Positions 57,076-64,000 of a DNA stretch of 64,000 nucleotides are shown here, piece by piece. This DNA comes from Kaistia dalseonensis (GTDB lineage Bacteria; Pseudomonadota; Alphaproteobacteria; Rhizobiales; Kaistiaceae). The position numbers and the translations under genes were made by a program. The stretch covers positions 1,271,190 to 1,335,189 of the forward strand of contig NZ_JAUSVO010000001.1 of the NCBI RefSeq assembly GCF_030814715.1. The letters are read 5' to 3'. Each line of letters opens with the position of its first letter. The first letter of the stretch is position 1. The notes beneath the pieces were generated by a model. It was not told the origin of the DNA. It saw nothing but the letters and a program-made list of their open reading frames with translations, and made no database searches.

Positions 57076-57381
57076 TTACCAGCTCGACTTGACGAGACCC
57101 GGGATCAGACCCAGGTGCCCGAGTTCGCGAAGTGCGATACGCGACATCTTCAGCTTGCGATAAACGCCACGCGGACGGCCCGTCACTTCGCACCGGTTAC
57201 GGATGCGGGTGGGGGAGGAATTGCGCGGCAGTTCAGCGAGCTTCAGGCGCGCCTGAAAACGCTCTTCCAGCGTCAAGCTCTCATTATTGGCAACCGCCTT
57301 CAGCTTCGTGCGCTTCGCAGAATACTGCTTGGCGAGTTCACGACGCCGGTCGTTCTTTTCGATCGAGCTCTTCTTGGCCAT
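57076..57381 (-). CDS. rpsN: 30S ribosomal protein S14
   Basis: The 101-residue protein is the long zinc-free (C-minus) S14 type: [59 protein letters not shown] in overlapping parts. It lies between rplE and rpsH with short gaps. Confidence 0.97.
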   Translation of the reverse strand: MAKKSSIEKNDRRRELAKQYSAKRTKLKAVANNESLTLEERFQARLKLAELPRNSSPTRIRNRCEVTGRPRGVYRKLKMSRIALRELGHLGLIPGLVKSSW

Positions 57382-57403
57382 CGATGTTTTCCTTTCCCGG
57401 CGC

Positions 57404-57961
57404 TTACTGGCGGAAGGGGAAGTTGAGCGCCTTCAACAGCGCGCGAGCTTCCTCATCCGACTGGGCGGTGGTGCAGACGATGACGTCCATACCCCAGACC
57501 TGATCAACCTTGTCGTAGTTGATCTCCGGGAAAATGATGTGCTCCTTGATACCCATGGCGTAGTTGCCACGGCCGTCAAAGCTCTTCGGGTTCAGGCCGC
57601 GGAAATCGCGGACACGCGGAAGAGCGATCGTGACGAGACGATCCAGGAACTCGTACATCCGGGCCTTGCGCAGCGTGACCTTGCCGCCGATCGGCATGTG
57701 CTCGCGAACCTTGAAGGTCGCGATCGACTTGCGGGCCTTGGTCACAGCCGGCTTCTGGCCAGCGATCTGAGCGAGATCGCCGAGCGCCAGACCGACCTTC
57801 TTGGAGTCGTTCACGGCCTCGCCGACGCCCATGTTCAGCACGATCTTGTCGAGGCGCGGAATCTGCATCGGGTTCTTGTACCCGAATTCCTCGACGAGCT
57901 TCGAGCGAACCTCATCTTCATAGAACTTCTTGAGCCGCGGCTCGTAAGCTGCCTCAGCCAT
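57404..57961 (-). CDS. rplE: 50S ribosomal protein L5
   Basis: The 185-residue protein has [37 protein letters not shown], and [17 protein letters not shown], the L5 pattern. L5 binds 5S rRNA. Its start overlaps the 3' end of rplX by 8 nt, so the two are translationally coupled. Confidence 0.98.
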   Translation of the reverse strand: MAEAAYEPRLKKFYEDEVRSKLVEEFGYKNPMQIPRLDKIVLNMGVGEAVNDSKKVGLALGDLAQIAGQKPAVTKARKSIATFKVREHMPIGGKVTLRKARMYEFLDRLVTIALPRVRDFRGLNPKSFDGRGNYAMGIKEHIIFPEINYDKVDQVWGMDVIVCTTAQSDEEARALLKALNFPFRQ

Positions 57962-58271
57962 CGATTACGTCTCCCGAACGTTTTGCGACGCGTTGCTTGC
58001 GCCCGTCTTCGGTTACCTTGAAGCCGACTCGCGTCGGCTTGCCGTCCTTAGGATCGGCGAGAGCAATGTTGGACAGGTGAATCGGCAGCTCCTTGGCGAC
58101 GATGCCGCCCTGCTCGCTGGCCGTCTGCTTCTGATGCTTCCGTCCGACATTGATGCCGCGCACGACTGCGCGCGAGTCAGAGGGAATAACACGAAGCACT
58201 TCGCCCGTCTTCCCCTTATCTTTGCCCGTGAGAACGACGACGCTGTCGCCCTTCTTGATTTTCGCGGCCAT
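57954..58271 (-). CDS. rplX: 50S ribosomal protein L24
   Basis: The 105-residue protein starts [20 protein letters not shown] (KOW motif), with [12 protein letters not shown] and [14 protein letters not shown] 58271 overlaps the last base of the rplN stop codon (TGATG). The longer open frame upstream is not real. L24 starts assembly of the 50S subunit. Confidence 0.97.
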   Translation of the reverse strand: MAAKIKKGDSVVVLTGKDKGKTGEVLRVIPSDSRAVVRGINVGRKHQKQTASEQGGIVAKELPIHLSNIALADPKDGKPTRVGFKVTEDGRKQRVAKRSGDVIDG

Positions 58272-58639
58272 CACAGCACCTCCGGAGCCAGCGAGATGAT
58301 CTTCATGTGGTTCTTCGCGCGAAGCTCGCGCGGCACCGGTCCGAAGATACGAGTCCCGATCGGCTCTTTCTGGTTGTTGATCAGCACCGCCGCATTCTTG
58401 TCGAAGCGGATGACGCTGCCGTCGGGACGACGAATGTCCTTGGCGGTGCGAACGACGACCGCCTTCATGACGTCGCCCTTCTTCACGCGACCACGCGGGA
58501 TCGCCTCCTTGATCGACACGACGATGATGTCGCCGACCGAAGCGTATTTCCGCTTGGAACCGCCGAGAACCTTGATGCACATCACACGACGAGCGCCGGA
58601 ATTATCCGCCACGTCGAGGTTAGTTTGCATCTGAATCAT
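58271..58639 (-). CDS. rplN: 50S ribosomal protein L14
   Basis: The 122-residue protein, the usual length, begins [20 protein letters not shown] and has [19 protein letters not shown]. Its stop overlaps the rplX start by 1 nt. It follows rpsQ by 69 bp. Confidence 0.99.
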   Translation of the reverse strand: MIQMQTNLDVADNSGARRVMCIKVLGGSKRKYASVGDIIVVSIKEAIPRGRVKKGDVMKAVVVRTAKDIRRPDGSVIRFDKNAAVLINNQKEPIGTRIFGPVPRELRAKNHMKIISLAPEVL

Positions 58640-58708
58640 GACTGGCCGCCTACTTTCCTGGTCGCCGCATCTCCATGAAGATCAGCAGCAACGAACCTCT
58701 TCCGTGCC

Positions 58709-58957
58709 TTACTTGCCGTCCGCTTCAGCGGTCTCGACAACGACCCAGCGCTTATTCTTCGAAATCGGCTTCGACTCCTCGATGGAGACGATATCGCCGA
58801 TCTTGTGGACATTGCCCTCGTCATGGGCCTGGTACTTCTTGGTCCGACGCACGGTCTTCTTCAGAACCGGGTGCGTGAAGCGCCGCTCGACGAGAACGAC
58901 GACGGTCTTGTCGGTCTTGTCGCTGACGACGCTGCCTTGCAGAACGCGTTTTGGCAT
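58709..58957 (-). CDS. rpsQ: 30S ribosomal protein S17
   Basis: The 82-residue protein [20 protein letters not shown] then [23 protein letters not shown] and [19 protein letters not shown] is S17. ATG 58957 is the family start. The frame upstream is open but overlaps rpmC and is spurious. Confidence 0.98.
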   Translation of the reverse strand: MPKRVLQGSVVSDKTDKTVVVLVERRFTHPVLKKTVRRTKKYQAHDEGNVHKIGDIVSIEESKPISKNKRWVVVETAEADGK

Positions 58958-58967
58958 CTTCGCCTCC

Positions 58968-59168
58968 TCAGCGCTTGTCCGCCGCGCTCTTCTGCGCGGC
59001 GATGGTCTGGATCCTGGCGATATCGCGGCGAACCTGCCGGACACGCGCCGTATTCTCAAGCTGCCCGGTTGCCCGCTGGAAGCGCAGGTTGAACTGCTCT
59101 TTCTTCAGGTTTACCAGCTCGCCCTCGAGCTGGTCGGCGGTCAGCAGCCGAACATCTTTTGCCTTCAT
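58968..59168 (-). CDS. rpmC: 50S ribosomal protein L29
   Basis: The 66-residue protein [20 protein letters not shown], then [20 protein letters not shown] and [11 protein letters not shown] is L29. Two ATG codons occur, at 59174 and 59168. The ribosome site GAGGAT is only 2 nt before the first but well spaced for the second, which also matches the family N-terminus. Confidence 0.96.
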   Translation of the reverse strand: MKAKDVRLLTADQLEGELVNLKKEQFNLRFQRATGQLENTARVRQVRRDIARIQTIAAQKSAADKR

Positions 59169-59191
59169 GGCCATATCCTCGTCTTCGCCGA

Positions 59192-59605
59192 TCAGTCGGC
59201 GATGCGCTGTACGAAGCGCGTCTTGATCGGAAGCTTCGCCGCGCCGAGACGCAGCGCCTCACGGGCGGTCTCTTCGTCGACACCGTCGATCTCGAACATG
59301 ATCCGGCCAGGCTTGACACGGGACGCCCAATATTCAGGCGCGCCCTTGCCCTTGCCCATGCGGACCTCGGTCGGCTTCGACGTCACGGGCACATCCGGGA
59401 AAATCCGGATCCACACGCGGCCGGCACGCTTCATGGCACGCGTGATCGCGCGGCGAGCCGCCTCGATCTGACGCGCCGTGACGCGGTCGGGCTCCATAGC
59501 CTTCAGGCCGAAACCGCCGAAGTTCAGATCCGTACCACCCTTGGCGACGCCATGGATGCGGCCCTTGAACTGCTTGCGGAACTTGGTGCGCTTCGGTTGC
59601 AGCAT
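59192..59605 (-). CDS. rplP: 50S ribosomal protein L16
   Basis: The 137-residue protein starts [20 protein letters not shown] and has [38 protein letters not shown] in overlapping parts, the L16 signature. It lies 32 nt after rpsC. Confidence 0.99.
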   Translation of the reverse strand: MLQPKRTKFRKQFKGRIHGVAKGGTDLNFGGFGLKAMEPDRVTARQIEAARRAITRAMKRAGRVWIRIFPDVPVTSKPTEVRMGKGKGAPEYWASRVKPGRIMFEIDGVDEETAREALRLGAAKLPIKTRFVQRIAD

Positions 59606-59637
59606 TTTCGTTCTCTCTCGACCTCAGGTCCGACCTA

Positions 59638-60351
59638 TCACGCCGCGTTATCGCGACGGCGGCCGCCACCGGAGCCCTGTTCATTGCCTTCGGTCTGGCG
59701 ACGCTCGGACGCCATCGGATCGTGCTCAAGGATTTCGCCCTTGAAGATCCAAACCTTGATGCCGCACGTGCCATATGCCGTGTGAGCCGTCGCGGTGCCG
59801 TAATCGATGTCGGCACGCAGCGTATGCAGCGGAACACGACCTTCGCGGTACCACTCCAGGCGCGCGATTTCCGCACCACCGAGACGACCCGACGCGTTGA
59901 TGCGGATGCCCTCTGCGCCGAGACGCATGGCCGACTGCACCGAACGCTTCATGGCGCGGCGGAACGCAACGCGACGCTCGAGCTGCTGCGCGATCGAAGC
60001 CGCCACCAACGTCGCATCGATCTCCGGCTTGCGGATCTCGACGATGTTGATGTGCACTTCGCTGTCCGTCAGCTTGCCGACGGTCTTGCGCAGCTTCTCG
60101 ATATCGGCGCCCTTCTTGCCGATGACGATACCCGGACGAGCCGAGTGGATCGTCACGCGGCACTTCTTGTGCGGACGCTCGATCACGATCTTCGAGACCG
60201 CAGCCTGCTTGAGGTCCTTCAGGAGGACTTCGCGGATCTTCTGGTCCTCGTGCAGCAGCTTGCCGTATTCGCCCTTGTTGGCGAACCAGCGGCTGTCCCA
60301 GGTCCGGTTGATGCCGAGGCGCAGGCCGATCGGATTGATTTTCTGGCCCAT
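59638..60351 (-). CDS. rpsC: 30S ribosomal protein S3
   Basis: The 237-residue protein begins [20 protein letters not shown], has a KH domain ([20 protein letters not shown]) and the S3 C-terminal domain with [21 protein letters not shown]. Its ATG shares one base with the rplV stop codon (TGATG). Confidence 0.99.
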   Translation of the reverse strand: MGQKINPIGLRLGINRTWDSRWFANKGEYGKLLHEDQKIREVLLKDLKQAAVSKIVIERPHKKCRVTIHSARPGIVIGKKGADIEKLRKTVGKLTDSEVHINIVEIRKPEIDATLVAASIAQQLERRVAFRRAMKRSVQSAMRLGAEGIRINASGRLGGAEIARLEWYREGRVPLHTLRADIDYGTATAHTAYGTCGIKVWIFKGEILEHDPMASERRQTEGNEQGSGGGRRRDNAA

Positions 60352-60731
60352 CAGGCGGCCTCCTCAACTTCGCGCACGACGATCGTCAGATGCGAAAACG
60401 GCTTCTCGATCCGGCCGACGCGACCGCGAGCCCGCGGCGTCCAGCGCTTCATCACCAGGGCCTTGCCGACAAACGCTTCGGCGACCACCAACGAATCAAC
60501 GTCGAGATCGTGGTTGTTCTCGGCGTTTGCGATCGCGGATTCCAGCGTCTTCTTTACGTCACGCGCAATTCGCTTCTCCGAGAAGGTCAGATCCGCGAGA
60601 GCGGCGCTGGCCTTCTTGCCCCGGATGAGCTGGGCGACGAGATTGAGCTTGCGCGGCGAGACACGGATCATGCGCGTGATCGCGCGCGCCTCGGTGTCTT
60701 TCAGCGCGCGTTCGCGCTTCGGCTTGCCCAT
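60351..60731 (-). CDS. rplV: 50S ribosomal protein L22
   Basis: The 126-residue protein [39 protein letters not shown] and [21 protein letters not shown] is L22, whose hairpin lines the exit tunnel. The longer upstream frame is spurious. The start lies 1 nt after the rpsS stop. Confidence 0.98.
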   Translation of the reverse strand: MGKPKRERALKDTEARAITRMIRVSPRKLNLVAQLIRGKKASAALADLTFSEKRIARDVKKTLESAIANAENNHDLDVDSLVVAEAFVGKALVMKRWTPRARGRVGRIEKPFSHLTIVVREVEEAA

Positions 60732-60732
60732 G

Positions 60733-61011
60733 TTACTTCCTCTTCGCCTTCTTGTCGGCCGTGTGACCATAGTAGGTCCGCGTCGGCGAGAACTCGCCGA
60801 ACTTGTGACCGACCATGTCCTCATTGACCGTGACCGGAATGTGCTTCTGACCGTTGTAGACACCGAAGGTCAAACCGATGAACTGCGGCAGGACCGTGGA
60901 GCGGCGGCTCCAGATCTTGATAACCTCGCCACGACCGGACGACCGGCTCTTCTCTGCCTTGCGCAGGAGATAACCGTCGACGAACGGGCCTTTCCAGATT
61001 GAACGAGCCAC
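60733..61011 (-). CDS. rpsS: 30S ribosomal protein S19
   Basis: The 92-residue protein [41 protein letters not shown] and [25 protein letters not shown] in parts is S19. The start codon is GTG at 61011, encoding the initiator Met. It follows rplB by 13 nt. Confidence 0.98.
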   Translation of the reverse strand: MARSIWKGPFVDGYLLRKAEKSRSSGRGEVIKIWSRRSTVLPQFIGLTFGVYNGQKHIPVTVNEDMVGHKFGEFSPTRTYYGHTADKKAKRK

Positions 61012-61024
61012 GACAGCCTCTCTC

Positions 61025-61861
61025 TTACTTGCTCTTGCGCAGATGACGGCTGCGCGCGATGAACTTGTCGGTCGACTTGTTGTTGCGGGTCTTCTTGCCC
61101 TTGGTCGGCTTGCCCCACGGCGTCACCGGGTGACGGCCACCGGACGTACGACCTTCACCACCACCATGCGGGTGATCGACCGGGTTCATGGCGACGCCGC
61201 GAACGCTCGGGCGCTTGCCAAGCCAACGATTACGACCAGCCTTGCCGATCGAGATGTTGGAATGATCCGGGTTCGACACCGCGCCGACCGTGGCGAGGCA
61301 GGTCTGGTGAACCAGGCGCTGCTCGCCCGAGTTCAGGCGAAGAATGGCCATGCCGGCATCGCGGCCGACATACTGCGCATAAGCACCAGCCGAACGTGCG
61401 ATCTGGCCGCCCTTGCCGGGCTTCAGCTCGACATTGTGCACGATCGTTCCGACCGGCATCGCGCCGAGCGGCATCGTGTTGCCGGGCTTCACATCGGCCT
61501 GAGCCGACGAGATCACCGTATCGCCAACGGCCAAGCGCTGCGGCGCCAGGATGTAGCTGAGCTCGCCGTCTTCATACTTGATGAGGGCGATGAAAGCCGT
61601 GCGGTTCGGATCATACTCGATCCGCTCGACGACCGCCGGGATATCAAGCTTCTTGCGCTTGAAATCGACCAGGCGATAGGTCCGCTTGTGACCGCCGCCA
61701 CGGCCGTAAGCCGTGACGCGACCGAGATTGTTGCGACCGCCGCTCTGACGGAGACCTTCGGTGAGACCCTTGACCGGCTTGCCGGCGTAGAGTTCCGAAC
61801 GGTCGACGAGAACAAGCTGGCGCTGTCCCGGCGTAGTCGGCTTGTAATGCTTGAGAGCCAT
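61025..61861 (-). CDS. rplB: 50S ribosomal protein L2
   Basis: The 278-residue protein [57 protein letters not shown] and [20 protein letters not shown] is L2, needed for peptidyl transfer. It follows rplW by 23 nt. Confidence 0.99.
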   Translation of the reverse strand: MALKHYKPTTPGQRQLVLVDRSELYAGKPVKGLTEGLRQSGGRNNLGRVTAYGRGGGHKRTYRLVDFKRKKLDIPAVVERIEYDPNRTAFIALIKYEDGELSYILAPQRLAVGDTVISSAQADVKPGNTMPLGAMPVGTIVHNVELKPGKGGQIARSAGAYAQYVGRDAGMAILRLNSGEQRLVHQTCLATVGAVSNPDHSNISIGKAGRNRWLGKRPSVRGVAMNPVDHPHGGGEGRTSGGRHPVTPWGKPTKGKKTRNNKSTDKFIARSRHLRKSK

Positions 61862-61884
61862 GGCTTCAGCCTATTCTTTTCGCG

Positions 61885-62178
61885 TCAGAGACCGGTAGAA
61901 ACGTCGATCGACTGACCTTCAGCGAGCGTCACGATCGCCTTTTTGACGTCGCTCTGCTTGCCCACGATACCGCGGAAGCGCTTCACCTTGCCCTTGCGGA
62001 CAAGCGTGTTCACGCCCGTAACCTTGACCTTGAACAGCGCCTCGACAGCCGCCTTGATCTCAGGCTTGGTCGCCGTCTTCAGAACGTTGAAGACAACCTT
62101 GCTCTGCTCGGTGGCGATGGTCGACTTCTCGCTCAGCACGGGGCTGCGGATGATGTCGTAATGCGAGACCTTGCTCAT
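61885..62178 (-). CDS. rplW: 50S ribosomal protein L23
   Basis: The 97-residue protein with [26 protein letters not shown] and [26 protein letters not shown] in overlapping parts is L23, the dock for trigger factor and SRP at the tunnel exit. Its start overlaps the rplD stop by 4 nt. Confidence 0.98.
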   Translation of the reverse strand: MSKVSHYDIIRSPVLSEKSTIATEQSKVVFNVLKTATKPEIKAAVEALFKVKVTGVNTLVRKGKVKRFRGIVGKQSDVKKAIVTLAEGQSIDVSTGL

Positions 62179-62798
62179 TTGAACCGCTCCTGCAGCGCTT
62201 CGACCGCAGCCTTGGTCAGCACGAGCTTCTCGCGGCGCAGAATGTCATAGACGTTGATGCCCTGCACCGGCAGCACATCGATGTGCGGCACATTGCGGGT
62301 CGCGAGACCGAAGTTCTCGTTGACCGCGGCGCCGTCGATGATGAGCGCGTTCGCCCAGCCGAGCTTGGCCAGGCTTTCCTTGACCGCCTTCGTCTTCGGG
62401 GCGTCGATGGCGACGTCCGAGACGATCACGAGGTTTTCGCTCTTCAGCTTCGACGACAGCGCATGCTTCAGAGCGAGGGCACGGAACTTCTTGGTCAGGT
62501 CATGCGCATGGCTGTGCACGACCGGGCCGAAGGCCTTGCCGCCGCCGCGGAACTGCGGCGCCGTCTTGGCACCGTGGCGAGCGCCGCCGGTACCCTTCTG
62601 CTTGTACATCTTCTTGGTCGTGCCGGAAACTTCCGACCGACCCTTCGACTTGTGCGTGCCGGCCTGGCGCTTGGAAAGCTGCCAGCGGACCATGCGCTGC
62701 AGGATGTCGCTGCGCGGATCGAGACCGAAAATCTCATCCGGGAGCGAGATCTCGCCAGCCGCCGAACCGTCGAGCGCGGTGACCTTGATATCGACCAT
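62175..62798 (-). CDS. rplD: 50S ribosomal protein L4
   Basis: The 207-residue protein has [34 protein letters not shown] in overlapping parts and [22 protein letters not shown], the L4 extended loop. In E. coli L4 represses the S10 operon at its leader. Its start shares one base with the rplC stop (TAATG). Confidence 0.98.
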   Translation of the reverse strand: MVDIKVTALDGSAAGEISLPDEIFGLDPRSDILQRMVRWQLSKRQAGTHKSKGRSEVSGTTKKMYKQKGTGGARHGAKTAPQFRGGGKAFGPVVHSHAHDLTKKFRALALKHALSSKLKSENLVIVSDVAIDAPKTKAVKESLAKLGWANALIIDGAAVNENFGLATRNVPHIDVLPVQGINVYDILRREKLVLTKAAVEALQERFK

Positions 62799-63517
62799 TA
62801 TTCGGTCTCCTTCGCTTCGACCGCGACGTTAGCCGCAGCACCGCGCGCCTTGAACGCACCGGGGAACGGCGCTTCCTTCGGCAGAGCGCGCTTGACAGCG
62901 TCGCGCACTTCGATCCAGCCGCCCTTGGCGCCGGGAACGGCACCCTCGACCATGATCAGACCACGCTCGACATCGGTCTTGACGACCTTGAGGTTCTGCG
63001 TCGTCACGCGGACATCGCCCATGTGACCGGCCATCTTCTTGTTCTTGAAGACCTTGCCGGGATCCTGGCGCTGGCCGGTCGAACCGTGCGAACGGTGCGA
63101 GACCGAGTTACCGTGCGTCGCGCGACCACCACCGAAGTTGTGGCGCTTCATGACACCGGCAAAGCCCTTACCGATCGACGTGCCCGACACGTCGACGAAC
63201 TGGCCGACGACGAAGTGCTCGGCGGTCAGCTCGGCGCCGACCTCGATCAGGTTGTCCGGCGAGACACGGAACTCCGTAACCTTGCGCTTGGGCTCGACTT
63301 CAGCCTTCGCGAAGTGGCCGCGTTCGGCCTTCGGCGTGTTCTTCACCTTGGCGAGACCGCTGCCCAGCTGGACCGCGGTGTAGCCATTCTTGTCTTCAGT
63401 ACGGTGGGCGACAACCTGACAGTTGTCGAGCTTCAGCACCGTGACCGGCACCTGCTCACCCGCATCCGTATAGATGCGGGTCATACCCACCTTCTGTACG
63501 ATCAATCCAGAGCGCAT
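62798..63517 (-). CDS. rplC: 50S ribosomal protein L3
   Basis: The 239-residue protein [40 protein letters not shown] and [20 protein letters not shown] with [18 protein letters not shown] is L3. Its C-terminal Lys/Ala tail is lineage typical. It lies 17 nt after rpsJ. Confidence 0.99.
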   Translation of the reverse strand: MRSGLIVQKVGMTRIYTDAGEQVPVTVLKLDNCQVVAHRTEDKNGYTAVQLGSGLAKVKNTPKAERGHFAKAEVEPKRKVTEFRVSPDNLIEVGAELTAEHFVVGQFVDVSGTSIGKGFAGVMKRHNFGGGRATHGNSVSHRSHGSTGQRQDPGKVFKNKKMAGHMGDVRVTTQNLKVVKTDVERGLIMVEGAVPGAKGGWIEVRDAVKRALPKEAPFPGAFKARGAAANVAVEAKETE

Positions 63518-63534
63518 GACTATCCTCGCTCGCC

Positions 63535-63843
63535 TCAGAGCTTGATTTCGACGTCCACGCCAGCAGCGAGGTCGAGCTTCATCAGCGCGTCCACGGTCTG
63601 CGGGGTGGGGTCGACGATGTCGAGAAGACGCTTATGCGTGCGCATCTCGAACTGCTCGCGGCTCTTCTTGTCGATATGCGGCGACCGGTTCACAGTGAAC
63701 TTCTCGATCTGAGTGGGAAGCGGCACCGGGCCGACAACGCGGGCGCCGGTACGCTTCGCCGTGTTCACGATCTCACGCGTCGACGCATCGAGAATACGAT
63801 GGTCGAACGCTTTGAGCCGGATCCGGATATTCTGACCGTTCAT
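63535..63843 (-). CDS. rpsJ: 30S ribosomal protein S10
   Basis: The 102-residue protein [61 protein letters not shown] in parts is S10 (NusE). It also joins transcription antitermination complexes. The 62-nt gap from tuf is short, so there is no room for a long S10 leader of the E. coli type. Confidence 0.99.
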   Translation of the reverse strand: MNGQNIRIRLKAFDHRILDASTREIVNTAKRTGARVVGPVPLPTQIEKFTVNRSPHIDKKSREQFEMRTHKRLLDIVDPTPQTVDALMKLDLAAGVDVEIKL

Positions 63844-63905
63844 CGATTTATGTCCTCAGGTGACGTGAGCGCGCGACGAATTCGCGCGCCCGGTCCGGAT
63901 CTGCC

Positions 63906-64000
63906 TTACTTGATGATGCTGGCGACGACGCCGGCGCCGACGGTACGGCCGCCTTCGCGGATAGCGAAGCGCAGCTTCTCTTCCATGGCGATCGGAACGA
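63906..64000 (-). CDS. tuf: Elongation factor Tu, C-terminal fragment cut by window edge
   Basis: The last 30 codons encode [20 protein letters not shown] then AGVVASIIK and a stop, the universal end of EF-Tu. The rest of the gene lies beyond base 64000. Its position before rpsJ joins the str and S10 operons, the normal alphaproteobacterial order. Confidence 0.97.
   Translation of the reverse strand, partial: VPIAMEEKLRFAIREGGRTVGAGVVASIIK

Noticed and set aside
58271..58580. A long upstream extension of rplX
   Set aside because: It lies wholly inside rplN in another frame. [10 protein letters not shown] at 58271 is the L24 N-terminus and is coupled to the rplN stop.

Overview
The window is a 64 kb piece of a GC-rich chromosome from an alphaproteobacterium, most likely order Hyphomicrobiales (Rhizobiales). 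The clues are an EipB/DUF1849 envelope protein, a DUF2865 protein, a GguC/AraD1-type enzyme, an rpiA-DUF2059-gor cluster, GatCAB-type tRNA amidation (gatB), a class II DAHP synthase, and an S10-spc-alpha ribosomal operon followed by degP and rarA. The genus cannot be fixed from the sequence alone. I see no rRNA, tRNA, CRISPR array, complete insertion sequence or prophage.

Layout. 1-3.8 kb: the end of a LysR regulator, then a minus-strand sugar-acid cluster (GntR regulator, AraD1/GguC, ketoglutarate-semialdehyde-type dehydrogenase). 4-12.3 kb: mainly minus-strand housekeeping genes (Nu-class GST, gatB, creA, MATE pump, gltX, RecD-like helicase) and a secreted DUF2865 protein. 12.7-18.5 kb: Tat lipoprotein L,D-transpeptidase, Kef antiporter, DODA-type dioxygenase, and a divergent TetR/MFS pair. 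18.6-20.9 kb: a 704-residue RTX protein lying between the MFS gene and a second, truncated copy of that gene's 3' end, which suggests a rearrangement. 20.9-28.5 kb: small-molecule kinase, GFA protein, DAHP synthase, alkA with a free-standing Ada metal domain, and a convergent pair of membrane glycosyltransferases.

28.7-33.7 kb: MHS transporter, gor, DUF2059, rpiA, and divergent gph. 33.7-39.6 kb: eipB next to a RidA-GDPD-acyltransferase-like-sulfatase-HIT operon that looks devoted to the cell envelope. 39.6-49.4 kb: D-lactate dehydrogenase, a low-GC orphan gene that looks acquired, glutathione-dependent formaldehyde dehydrogenase, DHA2 transporter, GST, rarA, degP and an uncharacterised membrane-anchored protein. 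49.7-64 kb: the ribosomal-protein operon on the minus strand, in transcription order tuf-rpsJ-rplC-rplD-rplW-rplB-rpsS-rplV-rpsC-rplP-rpmC-rpsQ-rplN-rplX-rplE-rpsN-rpsH-rplF-rplR-rpsE-rpmD-rplO-secY-adk-rpsM-rpsK-rpoA-rplQ, closed by a strong terminator.

Most of the window is conserved core genome. The parts that look accessory are the RTX/duplicated-MFS locus, the glycosyltransferase pair, the low-GC orphan at 40.9-41.9 kb, and to a lesser degree the sulfatase inside the envelope operon. No complete new multi-gene system is demonstrated. The best leads are the orphan gene and the RTX insertion scar.
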